From positions 10,663,336 through 10,727,335 of the forward strand of contig NC_080717.1 in the NCBI RefSeq assembly GCF_019097595.1: a DNA stretch of 64,000 nt, written 5' to 3'. The position numbers and the translations under genes were made by a program. The notes beneath the pieces are model-generated. The model worked only from the letters and a program-made list of their open reading frames with translations. It was not told the origin of the DNA and did no database searches. The stretch is from Hemibagrus wyckioides (taxonomy: Eukaryota; Chordata; Actinopteri; Siluriformes; Bagridae). This document shows positions 49,936 to 62,255 of the stretch, piece after piece (position 1 is the first letter of the stretch; every line of letters starts with the position of its first letter).

Positions 49936-51838
49936 ACAAAAGTTTGTAAACATTCTTTTCATTCTCTGTGATATATCGAAGCCTATCCTACCGTTAGGGT
50001 GCAGCATTTGGTTACATTATACTCAACAAACTGCACAATTAAGAAACACTTAAAGTCATGCAAAGAAAGAAGATACTGATTTGCATCTTTCCAGAAGAAC
50101 AGATGTAGGTATGAATAGTTACAGCAGTACTGGAGGAATGGCAGTTGTTCATGAGGGGTAACTGGTTTAGAAACCAGGGCTTGGTTAAGAAGAAACAATT
50201 TCCAGTGCTTTGTTAGCACTGATGCACAAAAGCTTTAGGTTCAAACTGAGGTAAAAACACAAGTAGCTTCCAATATTTTCCAATATGTTCATGGAACCTG
50301 GAAAATGTTGGTCTGACTTTTTTTTGTCTTTCAAAATCTGAAGGATGACGTGTTTGCCTCATTTTAGCAGATGTCCCCTTACAAAACTCTATTTTTTTAA
50401 TTTGTCATGATTTGGTTTCAGCTATGATTTGGTTCCAAGTTCTTTTTTTTTTTCTTTTTTTTTTGACATTTTCTGACATTTTATCCATCATTACACTTTT
50501 CTTTTAATGTTTTGCAGCCTGATATGAGGCGTTCCAAGCAGCAACATCCTCCTCTTCACTCCGCTTTTGTCTTATAGCATAATGACAACTGTAATAAGTA
50601 AACTTATTTTGTTCATCTTGCACCTTGTGCCCATGGGAATCAATCGTACAAAAAAAAGCAGATTAACTTTCCCCAAACTGGTGATAAAAAAGATGTTGAA
50701 CGGATTCTTTAATTATCAGAATGGCTGTTTGTGAGGCTTTGTAGAATATTGTGGTGTAGAATATAATAGACTAAAGTGTTAATGTCATTTGCCATGTGTA
50801 AGAAAATTAAACACGTCAGTTTTTGTGTATTGTAGCCTCATAGCAATAGTCTTTCATGTTTATCCAACAGCCTCATATGACATGGGTTGAGTTTTCATTC
50901 CCTTTTTGGGGGTTTTCATTATTTTCCACCTGTTACCAGTAATGTGGCAAACATCTGGGCTGTTTGGAAAATTCACAACACTGGCCAGTGAGGATACTAA
51001 TATTTGTTCAGTATTGACTTTGCATATGTCTTACCGAGAAATTAATTTCAAAGAACTCTGACAGAAAGTGAAATAGTCAGTATTTGAATTTCTCTCAGTG
51101 GGCCACGAGTTCAAGTTAGGGCTTAATGAGACTGAGCTTCCAGTTAGTCTGCATATTCCATTTCCATTCGTTTTCTGAAAGACAGACATGTTTTCAAAAG
51201 CTGTGTGAAATGAGACTCTTTCTACACAGCATCTGACCTTTTGATTACCTGTTTAATCCTCTCTGGATTGTCTGCCAGAGACTGAAGGGCAACAGTTCAA
51301 GGTTTGTCACAGTGATGACTGTCTGGGTCGTGTCTACTCAAAAAAGCATTTGTGTTGGTACACGTGGCCCAGCCCACTGTGTCATATGGGAAGCAGTGGC
51401 ACAAGTGAGCAATACGAAGAGAGGGATGCTCCAGGTTCTCTTCTGTTTCCTACATTCTCCGTCTTTGTCAGTGTCGTGCTAAATCATTTGCTCCCCAACG
51501 CTCATAGCTGTGGCTTCACAGCTGTTTCAGAAAGACACAGTAAATTCATCAGCTCTTATGTGGTGAAAGCAGCCAACCATGATAAATGAAAAAGAGGAAT
51601 GTTTACAATGGCACAGGGACTGTTTGGACAAGTAGCATGTTCTTGTCAGCTCACGTGCTGCACACAAATGTAAAAATGATTAATAATGCCCTTCTATCAA
51701 AAGACTTCTAGATTTATTACTGAGCTCTACTGAGAATAGCAGAGGAAAGGATTAAAATGTCACCCAGATCCAGTGCTTTTCTTCATCATGGCTGATGCCC
51801 TCACTGCTCGCAAGTGGAATGCTACTGTTCACAGCAGA

Positions 51839-51870
<32 letters not shown>

Positions 51871-52439
51871 GTATATCGCTAACAGCTTTGTCAAAATGAA
51901 ATGGCAGGAAAAATGGTGCATTTTAAGAGACTCATCTTAATCATTAAACCACTTTATTCATCATGCAGTGAGACAAATAATAATTCTGCTAAATTCTGTT
52001 ACAGATGGGACTGCTGTGGGTTAGGTTTTATTTTTGGCATTCATATCAGCTTATTAGCTTTTACCCAGCGTTTATGGTAGATCATTTTTAACATTTTATT
52101 TGGAACCAAGAGCCACAGTATTACCAATAGCCAAAAGTAAAATACAAGGAACAGCATGACAAAGCAAAGCTGGGGCTGATTTCTTTCTAAAAGTCAAACT
52201 GTAGATTCATGCAGCTCAGTAGAGACATTCATGTCAAGTGACGACACAAAGTGAAACACCCCTTGGATTTTCATATGTGCTGATATTTTACCCATATCTG
52301 ATTCCCATATCCATAATTAATTCATCAGCAGTGACTGAGAAGGTGCAAATGAAATATCTTTCTTATTTCGTTCCTAAAATTTGAAGAAACTAAAATTCGT
52401 TAGACTAAACATTTGTCCAGGTACAAAATACATGGTGTC
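49936..52439. other. Intergenic sequence, no gene seen
   Basis: AT-rich with T-homopolymers near 50440-50465. No coding exon or recognised element other than the TA microsatellite at 51838. Confidence 0.5.
51838..51869. repeat. (TA)n microsatellite, interrupted
   Basis: TA units broken by one ACATA interruption. Confidence 0.93.
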
Positions 52440-52715
52440 AAAATGGGCAGCATTACATCACAGCTGCAGGGTCCATGGTTAGATAATGAGCTTTTTTGAT
52501 TTTGTGCATGTTCTCACCATGTCTGAGTTTCCTCCAGATTCTAAAGTTTCCTACCTGCTAAAAACAGGGCAAGTGGACAGGCTAAGACAACTTGCCCCTA
52601 AGCATGAATGTGTGCCCTGAGATTGACTGGCATCCCATTCAGGGTGTATGCCTGCCTTATGCCATGTGTTCTTGGCAAAGGCATCGGATACACTGCAACC
52701 TTGAGTTATTTAGAC
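52440..52715 (+). mobile_element. Retroposon copy, decayed
   Basis: gcagggtccatggttagata, gcatgttctcaccatgtctg, gagtttcctccagattct, gattgactggcatcccattc and agggtgtatgcctgccttat follow the order of the 40588 family. Confidence 0.65.
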
Positions 52716-52716
52716 T

Positions 52717-52743
52717 GAGTGATTGAGTGAGTGAGTGAGTGAT
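52717..52743. repeat. (GAGT)n tail repeat
   Basis: About six GAGT/GATT-type units directly after the retroposon at 52440-52715, probably its tail. Confidence 0.85.
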
Positions 52744-55700
52744 TAAAGACAGATGACAAAACAGTATGTTTAATGTTTTCTGTTTTGAAAAAAAGAGGTT
52801 ACAACTTTGCTATTAACCAGGTCTGGCATTCAGAGGAAACACAACATGCACTGGTTATAGCATTACAACTTACAAACATAGTAATTAACATATGCAGCTA
52901 CTCGTCTGCTGTTTGCAGAATAATTTGCATCACATTACTCTTATTATGGCACTGATGAGACCTTGTGATATAATGCATTGCTTAAGCCTAAAATATGTCA
53001 AGCTGATGACAGCTGTTGATGAAGCTATTGATTGATATTAGATTTTAGCTAAGATCAAGATGAACCATTACAGCATACAGACAGATCAGATGATACAGAC
53101 TCGATCTTTATGTCATCAAACACTGAAGAATGTCAATAGCATCAAACAAGTAGAGAGAAAACAGTTCTAGGCCATCTGCTCACTTGATGACCCGTGTTTC
53201 ATGGAACATACAAATGCTATAAAAGAAAAATGCCATTAACTGTGCTTTGTTCTCGATAAGGAATGTTTGTACTCATTATCATCTCGTTGTCTTCCTGTTA
53301 TCTGCAGACAAAGAGAGCTGACCAAAATTGTCAGGTATGTCCAGGCCACAGAGCCAGCATGTGCATAGGTGAGGTTACCCCAGGGTCAGCAGTTCCTTTG
53401 AAGGGCTCACTTAAAAGAATCTGGAATACTTCAGCAGCATGATGTCACTTTCATGAAAATAAGCTGTACAAAAACAACAGTGTGAGGTTAATGGCCAACA
53501 TTAGTTACCTTTCCGTGCCTTAAGCTCGTTTCTCTACTCCCTCAGCCTGGGCTGTTTTTTGGACTTGATTTCAGTTGTTCCTTTACTTCCTCTTTTCTCA
53601 GGCTTTGGAATTTGGACTGGGTTTTGGAATTTGGACTGTTTCACAGTCAGACTTGTCCATATTTCTAATCTGAGAAATGAATCATTTTGACTTTATTTCT
53701 CATTTTTGCCTAAAATAAATTAATTATCTGACTGGACTGAACCTGTTGCCTGAAGGAATTAAACACAGTAGCTCATTGCCAATTATACTGTCTTAAAAGG
53801 GTGTTACTGTAGAAAACGTGAGAATGCGTCTAGCATTTAGTTGTGAACATTTTGAATCAATTATTTAGAATTTTAAAAAATCATATTGTAAATGAAGCCA
53901 CTTCAGTTGTCTGTTTTTAATAGCACAACATTCTACACAATACATTAAGATGTGTCGTCACCAAATCTATCAAATTTCCAGCAGCGGGCCATCTTGTAGG
54001 AGATTTTCAAATGCATAAGCCAAATAAAAAACATACTGACTGACATGAGGTCAAAGATATAAAGTTTCACAATCTGGTGATTCCTCTAGAAGACCCAGAC
54101 AAGTCTGTGCTTTGAACATGACCTCCATTCCTCCTGTGGAAAATGATTGTTCAGACTAAAAGGAATGTGTTTATATGGAACTGTCAATCAGAGAGATTCA
54201 GATATATTCAGCACCATCTCTTACCACCTTGAAGCTTGCGGTAATGTCTGCTGCACAGTGCTCTTTTACAGTCATGTAGTCTTACAAACTTAAGATGAGA
54301 AAACAGACAAACTTACCAGATGAAGAGTTTTGTTTTTCTGAGCTTCTGCTGTAGGTGCAGGATTACCGTGTTATCTTTTCATGTTGTGTGTATGAGCAAC
54401 CTTCAGAACAAGTTGTTGTGAAGGGATTCTGAAAAGTGCTATTTTTAAAATGTCATTGTTCCTTGAGAAAGAAATACAGGCGATGTAAATCCACAACCAA
54501 GCACACTTATCATGTTGTGAGACAGTGGAAGATAAATGGCGATTCTTCTGTTTTATGTAGTGGAGAAGTCCATGGAGGCCGAGCAGCTGTTGTAAGCTGT
54601 TCTCTGCAACTGCTGAATTGTTCTCATGACAGACCATCAGTTCAAGACACAGTCCGCGCAGACGGTTTGGGCCTTGCGTGAGCTTTCCCTCTGTGTTTCC
54701 CCAATGTTTGTGGTTGCCTGTGCCAAAATGTGCAGATAGGCTAAAAGTGGCCTGTAGCTGATGATGTCCGGGACTGATAGGGGTATCCACTTTCATTAAT
54801 ACAACACTATTAGCCAAGGGTGTGAACTTAATGTTTGTTTTTGAGCCCAAGCCTGAATTGAAGGTTATCTATAGCTTGCTAATTCGATCCAGCAGAGCGT
54901 GGGACTATTTCTCCTGCTGATTTTTGACATTTGTCTGCCCCAGTCACTGGAAACAGATGTCTAAAGGATCCTTTCAGCATTTCTGATTCACATTGGCCTT
55001 TGGTAGATGGTAATGCTGATGACATTTTGTTTGCCTGTGAACATATTCTTTATTGGATTTATTAGTGCCTCTTTCCAAAACACCTGCTGTATTTGGAATG
55101 AACGTGCAGATCTTGGGAAGGGCTTGAGACATTTCACCATTTTTTATATTGCTTAGACTGGGCTATAGGTTTGCCTTGAAAGTTAGGAGGGACACATGAA
55201 AGCGAGGTTAACCTGAACCTATGTGAATTATTTTGAAAAACAAACACCTTCAACTCTGAGAACAACATATCTCACAGCACTGCTTGAACTTAATTTGAGC
55301 CATACTTTTCAAGTCCATGCATAAGGTTAACCTTATATATAACATGGGTAGAAATTAGATTACTTAAAGGGAAATTGCCATCCTTTTTTAATTTTTCCTT
55401 ATGTTCTCCCTAGTCTGGTCACCTGCCAATCCCCCTTCACCAGCCTGCATTCTGCCTCCTTCTGCATACATGGGATTACAGATGGCTTGAGTCCCTAAAG
55501 ATTTATCCCTAAAATATCGTGTCCCTAGGCAGGAAAAAAAGCTATTGCACTTTATTTAACTAAAACTGCACATGGAAAGATTAGTGCCTAAGGAGTAGTA
55601 CAATTTAAAAATAAGAAATAAACTTGTAATGCAAATAATGATAGAGTGGTATAAAGAGGATTGTAAATGATATAAACACAGAGGGAGGTAGTAGTGCAGA

Positions 55701-55999
55701 ATGTGCAAACTGTATATTGAAGTTGCATAAAACGGTCAGTCTGGTGAAGTCGGGAAAGCCAGCATCAGTTAACACCTCATGTTAATAATACTTATTGGCT
55801 GAGGCAGGAAGCTGCTCTTTAGCTATGCAGCATGAGCTGTGATGCTACAGAGGCATTTGCCAGAAGGGAGGTTGGAGAACAAGGCATGAGCTAGGTATGC
55901 TACAAAAGCAAAGTACCATCTTGGCAAGTAAAAATACACAATATGGCACAATATGGTTTTTGAAGACCTGACCAAGCATATCCTGCATATTCCCCAATC
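52744..55999. other. Intergenic sequence, no gene supported
   Basis: AT-rich. A frame of about 160 codons on the minus strand (54371-54850) starts with TTG and resembles nothing I know. I do not call it a gene. Confidence 0.5.
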
Positions 56000-56175
56000 T
56001 GATGCCACAAAGTTGGACGCATGCAAATGTATAGAATATCTCTGTATGCTGTAGCATTACACTAACAAAAAGGCCCAAACATGATAAATTCTATGCAGCC
56101 ATGCTCCAAAGTCCAGAGGAAAGCTTTCCCAGATGAATTGAGGTTATTCTAACAGCAAAAAGGGAAATAAATCTA
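56000..56175 (+). mobile_element. Tc1/mariner relic, short
   Basis: gccacaaagttggacgcatg, tctgtatgctgtagcattac, aaggcccaaac, then gcagccatgctccaaagtcc and gaaagctttcccagatgaat and gaggttattctaacagcaaa. These are in the order of the Tc1-type relic at 25871-26420, but an inner part (between ggcccaaac and gcagccatg) is missing. Confidence 0.7.
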
Positions 56176-56362
56176 GACATGGTCTTTTTTGCTCCCTTGG
56201 CTTCCAGCCACAGAGAGTTGTGTGTTGGGGTTTTAACTCGCTATCTCTTGCCGTTAGGGTAAATGTTTTTCTGTTGCACCACTTGGGAGCCCTGGGAATA
56301 GCTACATTTAAATGGAAGCTGCACTTAGTTCCAAAGCTTAAAGAACTGGCCCATAGGCACTT

Positions 56363-56640
56363 TACCATCCATCCATTTTTGTACCTCTTATGCTACACAC
56401 CTGGAGCCCATGGTAGGGGACATTCTGGATGGGGTACTGATCCATCACAGGGCACAAAAACTCCCACACTTTGGACAATTTTAAGAGCCTACAACACATC
56501 TCTTTAGTCTGGAGGAGGAAACCCCCTCCAGAAGCACTGGGAGATTATGCAAAGGGTGGAGGCAGGCATTTGACCCCCCAATTATGGGGATGCGAGACAA
56601 ACGTGCAAAACACTAAGCCCCCAACTCCCCCAGACACAGT
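56363..56640 (-). mobile_element. Retroposon copy, minus orientation
   Basis: catccatccatttttgtacc, acacctggagcccatggtag, gatggggtactgatccatca, cagggcacaaaaac, tctttagtctggaggaggaa and gagacaaacgtgcaaaacac are the reverse complement of the 40588 family, almost full length. Confidence 0.7.
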
Positions 56641-57439
56641 ACTAATTTCTGCACATTACAATTAGTATTAGCAAACTAAATACCAAGCTGGGATAGTGTC
56701 TATCAATGAGGGAACAAAGAGAAACGATTCCTTGTAACCGTCTGAAATGTCAAAAACAAATCATAAGATAGAAACGAACAGTTCACTCCATTCATAACAT
56801 ATTGTGCTTTGTTGATGAGGTAATTACTAAAACAAGCTTCTAACCAACAAGAGACTGTTTGACAGTCTGTCAGAAGCTCAAATGTTGGTAAATTGTGAAA
56901 TTTGTTGGGACATGTTGCTACTCTATGACAGAGATCCAAAGCCTGTGAACAAATCTGATAAAAAGGAATGCTGGTAAGAAGAAATCATCCAGCAATGCTC
57001 CATAAAAATTCATGCGGTGACATTATATTTCTCTGTGCACATTATAAATACTGAGGCGTGTCACACTTCTCATTTTATTCTCCGCCGTCTTATTTTCTTT
57101 GGACAGCCCTCTCCCTTGTATAGTCTTCCCAAGACAAAGCAATCATTTTAACACAGCAAATGACTTGAAACTGAAACATTTTTCTATTGAATTTACTTCT
57201 GAGCATCTCTAAAACTGCAACACTTTCTTAATGCACAATCATTCAACATTTAGCACAATATATCTCACTGACTCAGGTAGAGTAATAGAAGCAATATGTA
57301 TCTCTCTGGTACCTCACACTAACTCTAACTAATAACATTAATTATGTACAGGAACATAGTCAGTGGTGCAGAAGGTTAAACTCCACTGAAATGATAGAAA
57401 TACTTTCGATGGTATGAGTGTAATGTAGGTGTGGATGGT
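56641..57439. other. Intergenic sequence
   Basis: No gene. 57050-57150 (ctccgccgtcttattttctt) is non-repetitive with no known element. Confidence 0.45.
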
Positions 57440-57545
57440 GGCCTAAAGTGGACTGCTTTTCCATCCAGTGTGTATTCCCACCTCACGCTCAGTGTTCCCG
57501 GCAGAGTCTCTAATCCCCCCAACCCTGACCAGGATAAAGCTCGTC
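57440..57545 (+). mobile_element. Retroposon tail fragment
   Basis: ccagtgtgtattcccacctc, acgctcagtgttcccggcag and accctgaccaggataaagc match the tail of the family at 40588 and 60025. Confidence 0.65.
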
Positions 57546-58059
57546 CTTTCAACCAGAGCTTGTGTTTTAGTTAGCTAGCTACTTAGTGTGTAGTATGCTA
57601 TTTGGGGCTCAGCTTTGAATGTGTATTGACTTGCTACTCGCAGCTGTCAGGTTAATCCGTGTTGTGGAGACAGGCACAGAACATTACGAAATTCTCTGTC
57701 ATGACTAGGTTGAAATAGCATTTTTACCAGAGGGGAAGAAATTCCCAAATCTTTCAGCCAACTTTTGTAGGATATTTTACCCTAGTGTAACCACTGCTGA
57801 TGATCTTTATGATAATTCAATCATAAAGTGATGGGATATAGACCACTCGAAACATTTATTGTACTGAACTCAGCTGTAGCTTCCCATATCATCTTTTTGA
57901 TGCTCTGTATAAGGGTCACCATGTGATGTGAGCCCTAGGATAAACAAACGTTATGACAAAAAACCCCTTTAGGATTTCTTCTTTACACCAAGTCCTCTTC
58001 TCTTATCAAACCTACTGTATTCAAACCATCTGTAAGTGTTTAATCCGGATAAAATCTTG

Positions 58060-58312
58060 TAAATGTCTTCTTCTCTGGTTCACATGGAACAATCTGCTAC
58101 ACATCCAATCTGCAGATCGTCACCCAGAAGAAGATGGGTTCCTTTTAGACTCTGGTTTCTTCGTCAGGTCGTCTCAGGCAGTTTTTCCCCTTGCTACTGT
58201 CATCTCTGGCTTGCACATTTTGGATCTAAAACTAAATCTATATCCAGATTTCTGTAAAGCTGCTTTGCGACAATGTCCATTGTTAAAAGTGCGATATAAA
58301 AAAAAAACTTGA
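58060..58312 (+). mobile_element. Interspersed repeat, probable non-LTR retroposon 3' end
   Basis: gcagatcgtcacccagaaga, agatgggttccttttagact, cagtttttccccttgctact, gatttctgtaaagctgcttt and gcgacaatgtccattgttaa, ending in a run of A after gtgcgatat. I know this arrangement as an abundant fish repeat with a 3' A-rich end. The exact family name is uncertain. Confidence 0.55.
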
Positions 58313-58667
58313 AATCGAATATGTTACTGGTTTAACACCACTGTAAAATCACATCATGATGAATGATAAGCTGGAGTTTTCCTGGCAATGTGTTTAGGTA
58401 ATGATAGTTTTCTGATGTACAATCCAATAATTCCATCAGGGATTGATTTTAGTGGATTTTGATGGCAAAAAGAAAATCGGCATTGAACATACAGCTCACT
58501 GGGATTGGAAAGAAGCTGAAGATGAGAGAACGCTAATTTTTTAAACTGTTGATATAAAAGGATTTTATGATGTAACAGTCAGGGTTGTTAGAAATATTAT
58601 TCTTTTAGACCCAATATAATAAAATCCATAGACTGATAATTGGGAAAATATGCAGTGTTACTGTTAG

Positions 58668-58681
58668 GTTGCCATGGAAAC
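58668..58681 (+). promoter_or_regulatory. RFX X-box motif, exact consensus
   Basis: GTTGCCATGGAAAC is the palindromic consensus X-box bound by RFX factors. It sits in the desert upstream of fgf16. Motif match only. Confidence 0.45.
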
Positions 58682-60024
58682 TTGCCGGTATTTATATAAA
58701 GTATATCTGACTTGAAAGTTAACTTTGAACTTGTCAAATAAAAAAGGAACTTGTGTTTGAAATTTCAGCCCATACCCAAAGGCCCTAAATCATTCAAAGA
58801 AAACAGAGCAGACAGAACAAATTAAACATGAATTTTCTGCAATGCTCACGTGAGTATTAGTAGCACAGCCACGAGAAAGTCATTACAATCCTTTTTCTTT
58901 CCCAAGGAATGCAGGTTTTAGCTTTCACAAGTCTGTTAAACACCATAAAATCTGTGTGCTTGTTTTTATCTGTCAATTACTGCAAACTGAACATGAAAAA
59001 TTTCATCTACAGGTTAGATTGTTAAATAAAGGTCAATTATTATTAGCTATAAACATTAAATTAGGCTTCTAATTAGAGGAGTGTATCAAGACCCATGAGA
59101 CCAAACAAATGTAGCTGGCGGAGCAGGACGTTTTACTCTAATCTGGGTTGTAAACCTAGCAAGATAAACAGAGAGGGAGAGAAAGAAATAAAGCCCATAC
59201 CATTGGGCATTTTTTTTTAAAAAAGCTTATCATAATGGTGTTATTTTTATGATTTCATTTTCTAGAGATAGAATCTAGCAGATGTGCAAAAAGTTAGCAG
59301 CATTTATCCCAAGGACAACTCTACATCGAATTGCTACTCGTTCCAAAATAAACACAATAAACACTGGCTATGTTCTACTGGCTAGTTCCATGGCTACTTT
59401 TCCAGGCTGGCAGAAGTCCACAGCTTGTCCTCGTACTCTTGTGGCTAGTGGACGCTCTAAAATGTTGGAGCTGTGGCACTCTGCCTCATTGCCTCCCGGT
59501 GAGTAAATGAGGAATGCCCTGTCCTTTCAAAAGTGTAAGTAATGTCATACTACCCACAAACTGTATGACTGGTGATCAGTGAAGGAGACATGGAAAACTG
59601 AGATTGGGTTCAGACAGATGCAAGCAATCTATCCATCAGCAATCCATTCACAACTGCTGTTCCTTCTGGAATCTTCCAGATCTGATCTGACTGTTGCGAC
59701 GTGGCCAAGCAAACAATGCAGATGGATGGGGAAAGATCAGACAGATATAGCAGGGTGGACAGCAGTTGTCTAGAAGGGCCAAAAAATATAATTATAAGGC
59801 ATATTTGATTTGGCTGATCCACATAAAATGTGTGCTATGACTATATATGACTATATCAGGGCACTAAGAAATGGCTTTGAAAAGGACACAGCCTAGCAAA
59901 AAACTTCAAATCAAATCTGCTGGAACATGTGCTCTTAGGGTCCCTTTTCATCCGTACATCAGTCCTGCCTATAATGGACATTTTGGAATATGTTGGTCAT
60001 GTTTTATTCAACACAAGAGCAGGG
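58682..60024. other. Intergenic sequence
   Basis: AT-rich. An 11-nt inverted repeat (ACAACTGCTGT near 59651, ACAGCAGTTGT near 59761) is the only structure seen. No gene. Confidence 0.45.
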
Positions 60025-60145
60025 CCAGATTGGTGATGGTCTGACATTCCATACACATCTAGTGTATATTCCCACCATGTGCCCAGGACAGGCTCTGGAT
60101 CCTTCATATGACCCTGAGCAGGACAAAAGTGCTTAGTGGACATGA
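60025..60145 (+). mobile_element. Retroposon tail fragment
   Basis: gtgtatattcccaccatgtg, cccaggacaggctctggatc and tgaccctgagcaggacaaaa match the tail of the 40588 family. Confidence 0.6.
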
Positions 60146-60436
60146 ATGAAGTTCAGGAAGTTCAAGTTCAGTGTTTTTTCTTTCACGTCTGTGGCTATGC
60201 TGATTAACATGGGAACATATTGGATGTGGCAGAGTGCTCACGTGGCACATGTATCACATTCATTCATCTTCAGCAGCTAACTGATTTATCTTGGCCACAA
60301 TCACAGTGGTTTCAATGAATTTGTTTCATTTTTAGGTAATGTATGACCAACTTAAGTTCATTTAAAAAAATATACAGGCATGTACAAACAAAAATAACTG
60401 CAGGAACTGGATAGCATAGGTTACTCGGATTCATAC

Positions 60437-60610
60437 AATCCAGAGATGTCCAATCGGATACACAAAGGGTCGGAGAGGGTGCAGGCTTTCATTCCAATCA
60501 TTCAGGAGCCACACCTGATTCCACCTGTTAAATCAGTTGATCTTGGCTTTCAGTAGACTCAGGTGTGGCTTTTGCTCAGTTGGAATGAAAACCTGTAGCC
60601 ACACCAGCGC
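60437..60610. mobile_element. Near-palindromic MITE-like element
   Basis: The left arm contains caggctttcattccaatcat and ggagccacacctga. The right arm contains tcaggtgtggcttttgctca and gttggaatgaaaacctgtag, their approximate inverse. The overall structure is one large imperfect hairpin, as in hAT-type MITEs of fish. Assignment to hAT is from memory of similar repeats. Confidence 0.65.
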
Positions 60611-62205
60611 TTGAGATTGAACAGTCTGTGCACACATCCAGCTCAAAGTTTAAAATAAAAATTAGTACTGACCTTTCAAGCTATGAGAAACACTGGGGGG
60701 GAAAAAACCCCATCAGAATGAAATTTACTCCAGAAAAATGTGGTAACAATTTCCACACAAATATATTTAAATATATATACATTCTAATTTAGGTGAGGTT
60801 TACCACAAATTATTCTCAGTGAAAGAGATACACCTCAGTATGTGATGTAGAAAGAGTTGACTCACATTGTAGAGTCATGGAGGAAAAACTGATTCTTCTT
60901 CAGTACAGCTTTAAACATTAGCCACGAAAACAGAAGAAACATGATCAGCAGTGAGGCAGGGCTACCAGCTTTGCATCCAGACGCGTTGACAAGGGTAGTC
61001 CAGTTCCTTCTCTTTTTTTGTGCCTTAAATTGAAACACAGAATAAACTGTCTGGTGGAGGCTTTTCAAACTCGCCATTAGTCACTACAGCGAGCATGTCT
61101 CAGTGATAATCTACAACTCTAGCCTCACAGTGAGCAATGTTCAAACCTCTTATTGTTTATTATTAAGTGGCAGGTTTGTAGTGTCCAGACCATTAATCAA
61201 CAGAGCAAAAGCAAAGAAAATGATAAAATAGAAAGTATTTTTAAAATACATGAGAGATGAATATGTCATATTCACACAATACTTGGACAAATTAACAGAA
61301 ATATTGCTGTCCTTACTGTATAAAGAGGTTTAGGTTTTTCTGGTAGTATAATTCTAACTCATTTTGGTTGTTAAGGCTTAAAATGCTGGGGTGTGTGGCA
61401 TTTACTTAGCCCAAATACAACACAACACATGCTTTAGGAACAGAGAGAATTTACTAGTTGACAAGAAACAACATAAAACAGACATAAAACCTGACACACA
61501 AAACTCATTCAGCCAGCACAAATGTATGAAAATGATGGAGGACATAGCATGCAACCTGAGATTTGCCACTTCCTCTAGGATACAGCGTGTTATGTTCTTA
61601 CATCTTTGCCTACTCAAATGTTTGCTGTCTCCTTAGCTTTCTTTGTGTCCTGCCCATGCAGAAGTGTTCTGTTAACCCCCTTGGTGTAAACTGACAGGTG
61701 ATGGCTGTGAAGGAGGCAAAATATTTCTCTCAGTTACCATGAGACGCTTGTGATGTCAGTGTCATGAAGCGGATGCGCTTCAAGAGTGACATGGCTCTAA
61801 ACTTAAAACCAATAATCCCTACACAGTCCAAACCATCAGGTGGGTGTTGAGATCCTGTTCCGTTGACAGCACCAGGCAATGGAGGATTGTTAACTCAACT
61901 CTTTGCTATGGAAATGTTCCAGTATGAGACCAGCCTTCCCACTTACAAAGGGCTTCCTGAGCAAAGGGGTCTGTAGTAAATGAGAAATAGCTTTGACCCA
62001 GGACTCTCAAAACTACTACAACTTAAAACCATACACATTGGCTGCGATCTCCCAGGACTGTGTAATAAGTAGAACAGCTTAACTCTGTTTTCATTCTTTC
62101 TTGGCCAGATGCCTTTGTCTCATCTCACACACCTGCACTGTGTGTTAACAAGAATGCACCCTGAGACCAGAGCTCTTGGTGAGAGTGGCTGGCTTTTCCA
62201 GAGAA
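60611..62205. other. Intergenic sequence
   Basis: No gene. The block 61740-61930 (ggatgcgcttcaagagtgac; accaggcaatggaggattgt) is non-repetitive and a candidate regulatory element. Confidence 0.4.
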
Positions 62206-62207
62206 AG

Positions 62208-62239
<32 letters not shown>

Positions 62240-62255
62240 GCAGAGAGAGAGAGAG
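62206..62255. repeat. (GA)n microsatellite
   Basis: GA dinucleotide run of about 50 bp with one GGCA interruption. Confidence 0.95.

Noticed and set aside
54371..54850. Minus-strand open frame of about 160 codons
   Set aside because: It begins with TTG rather than ATG and has no recognisable domain. There is no sign of splice partners or a promoter, and the composition is like the surrounding spacer. A chance frame is most likely.
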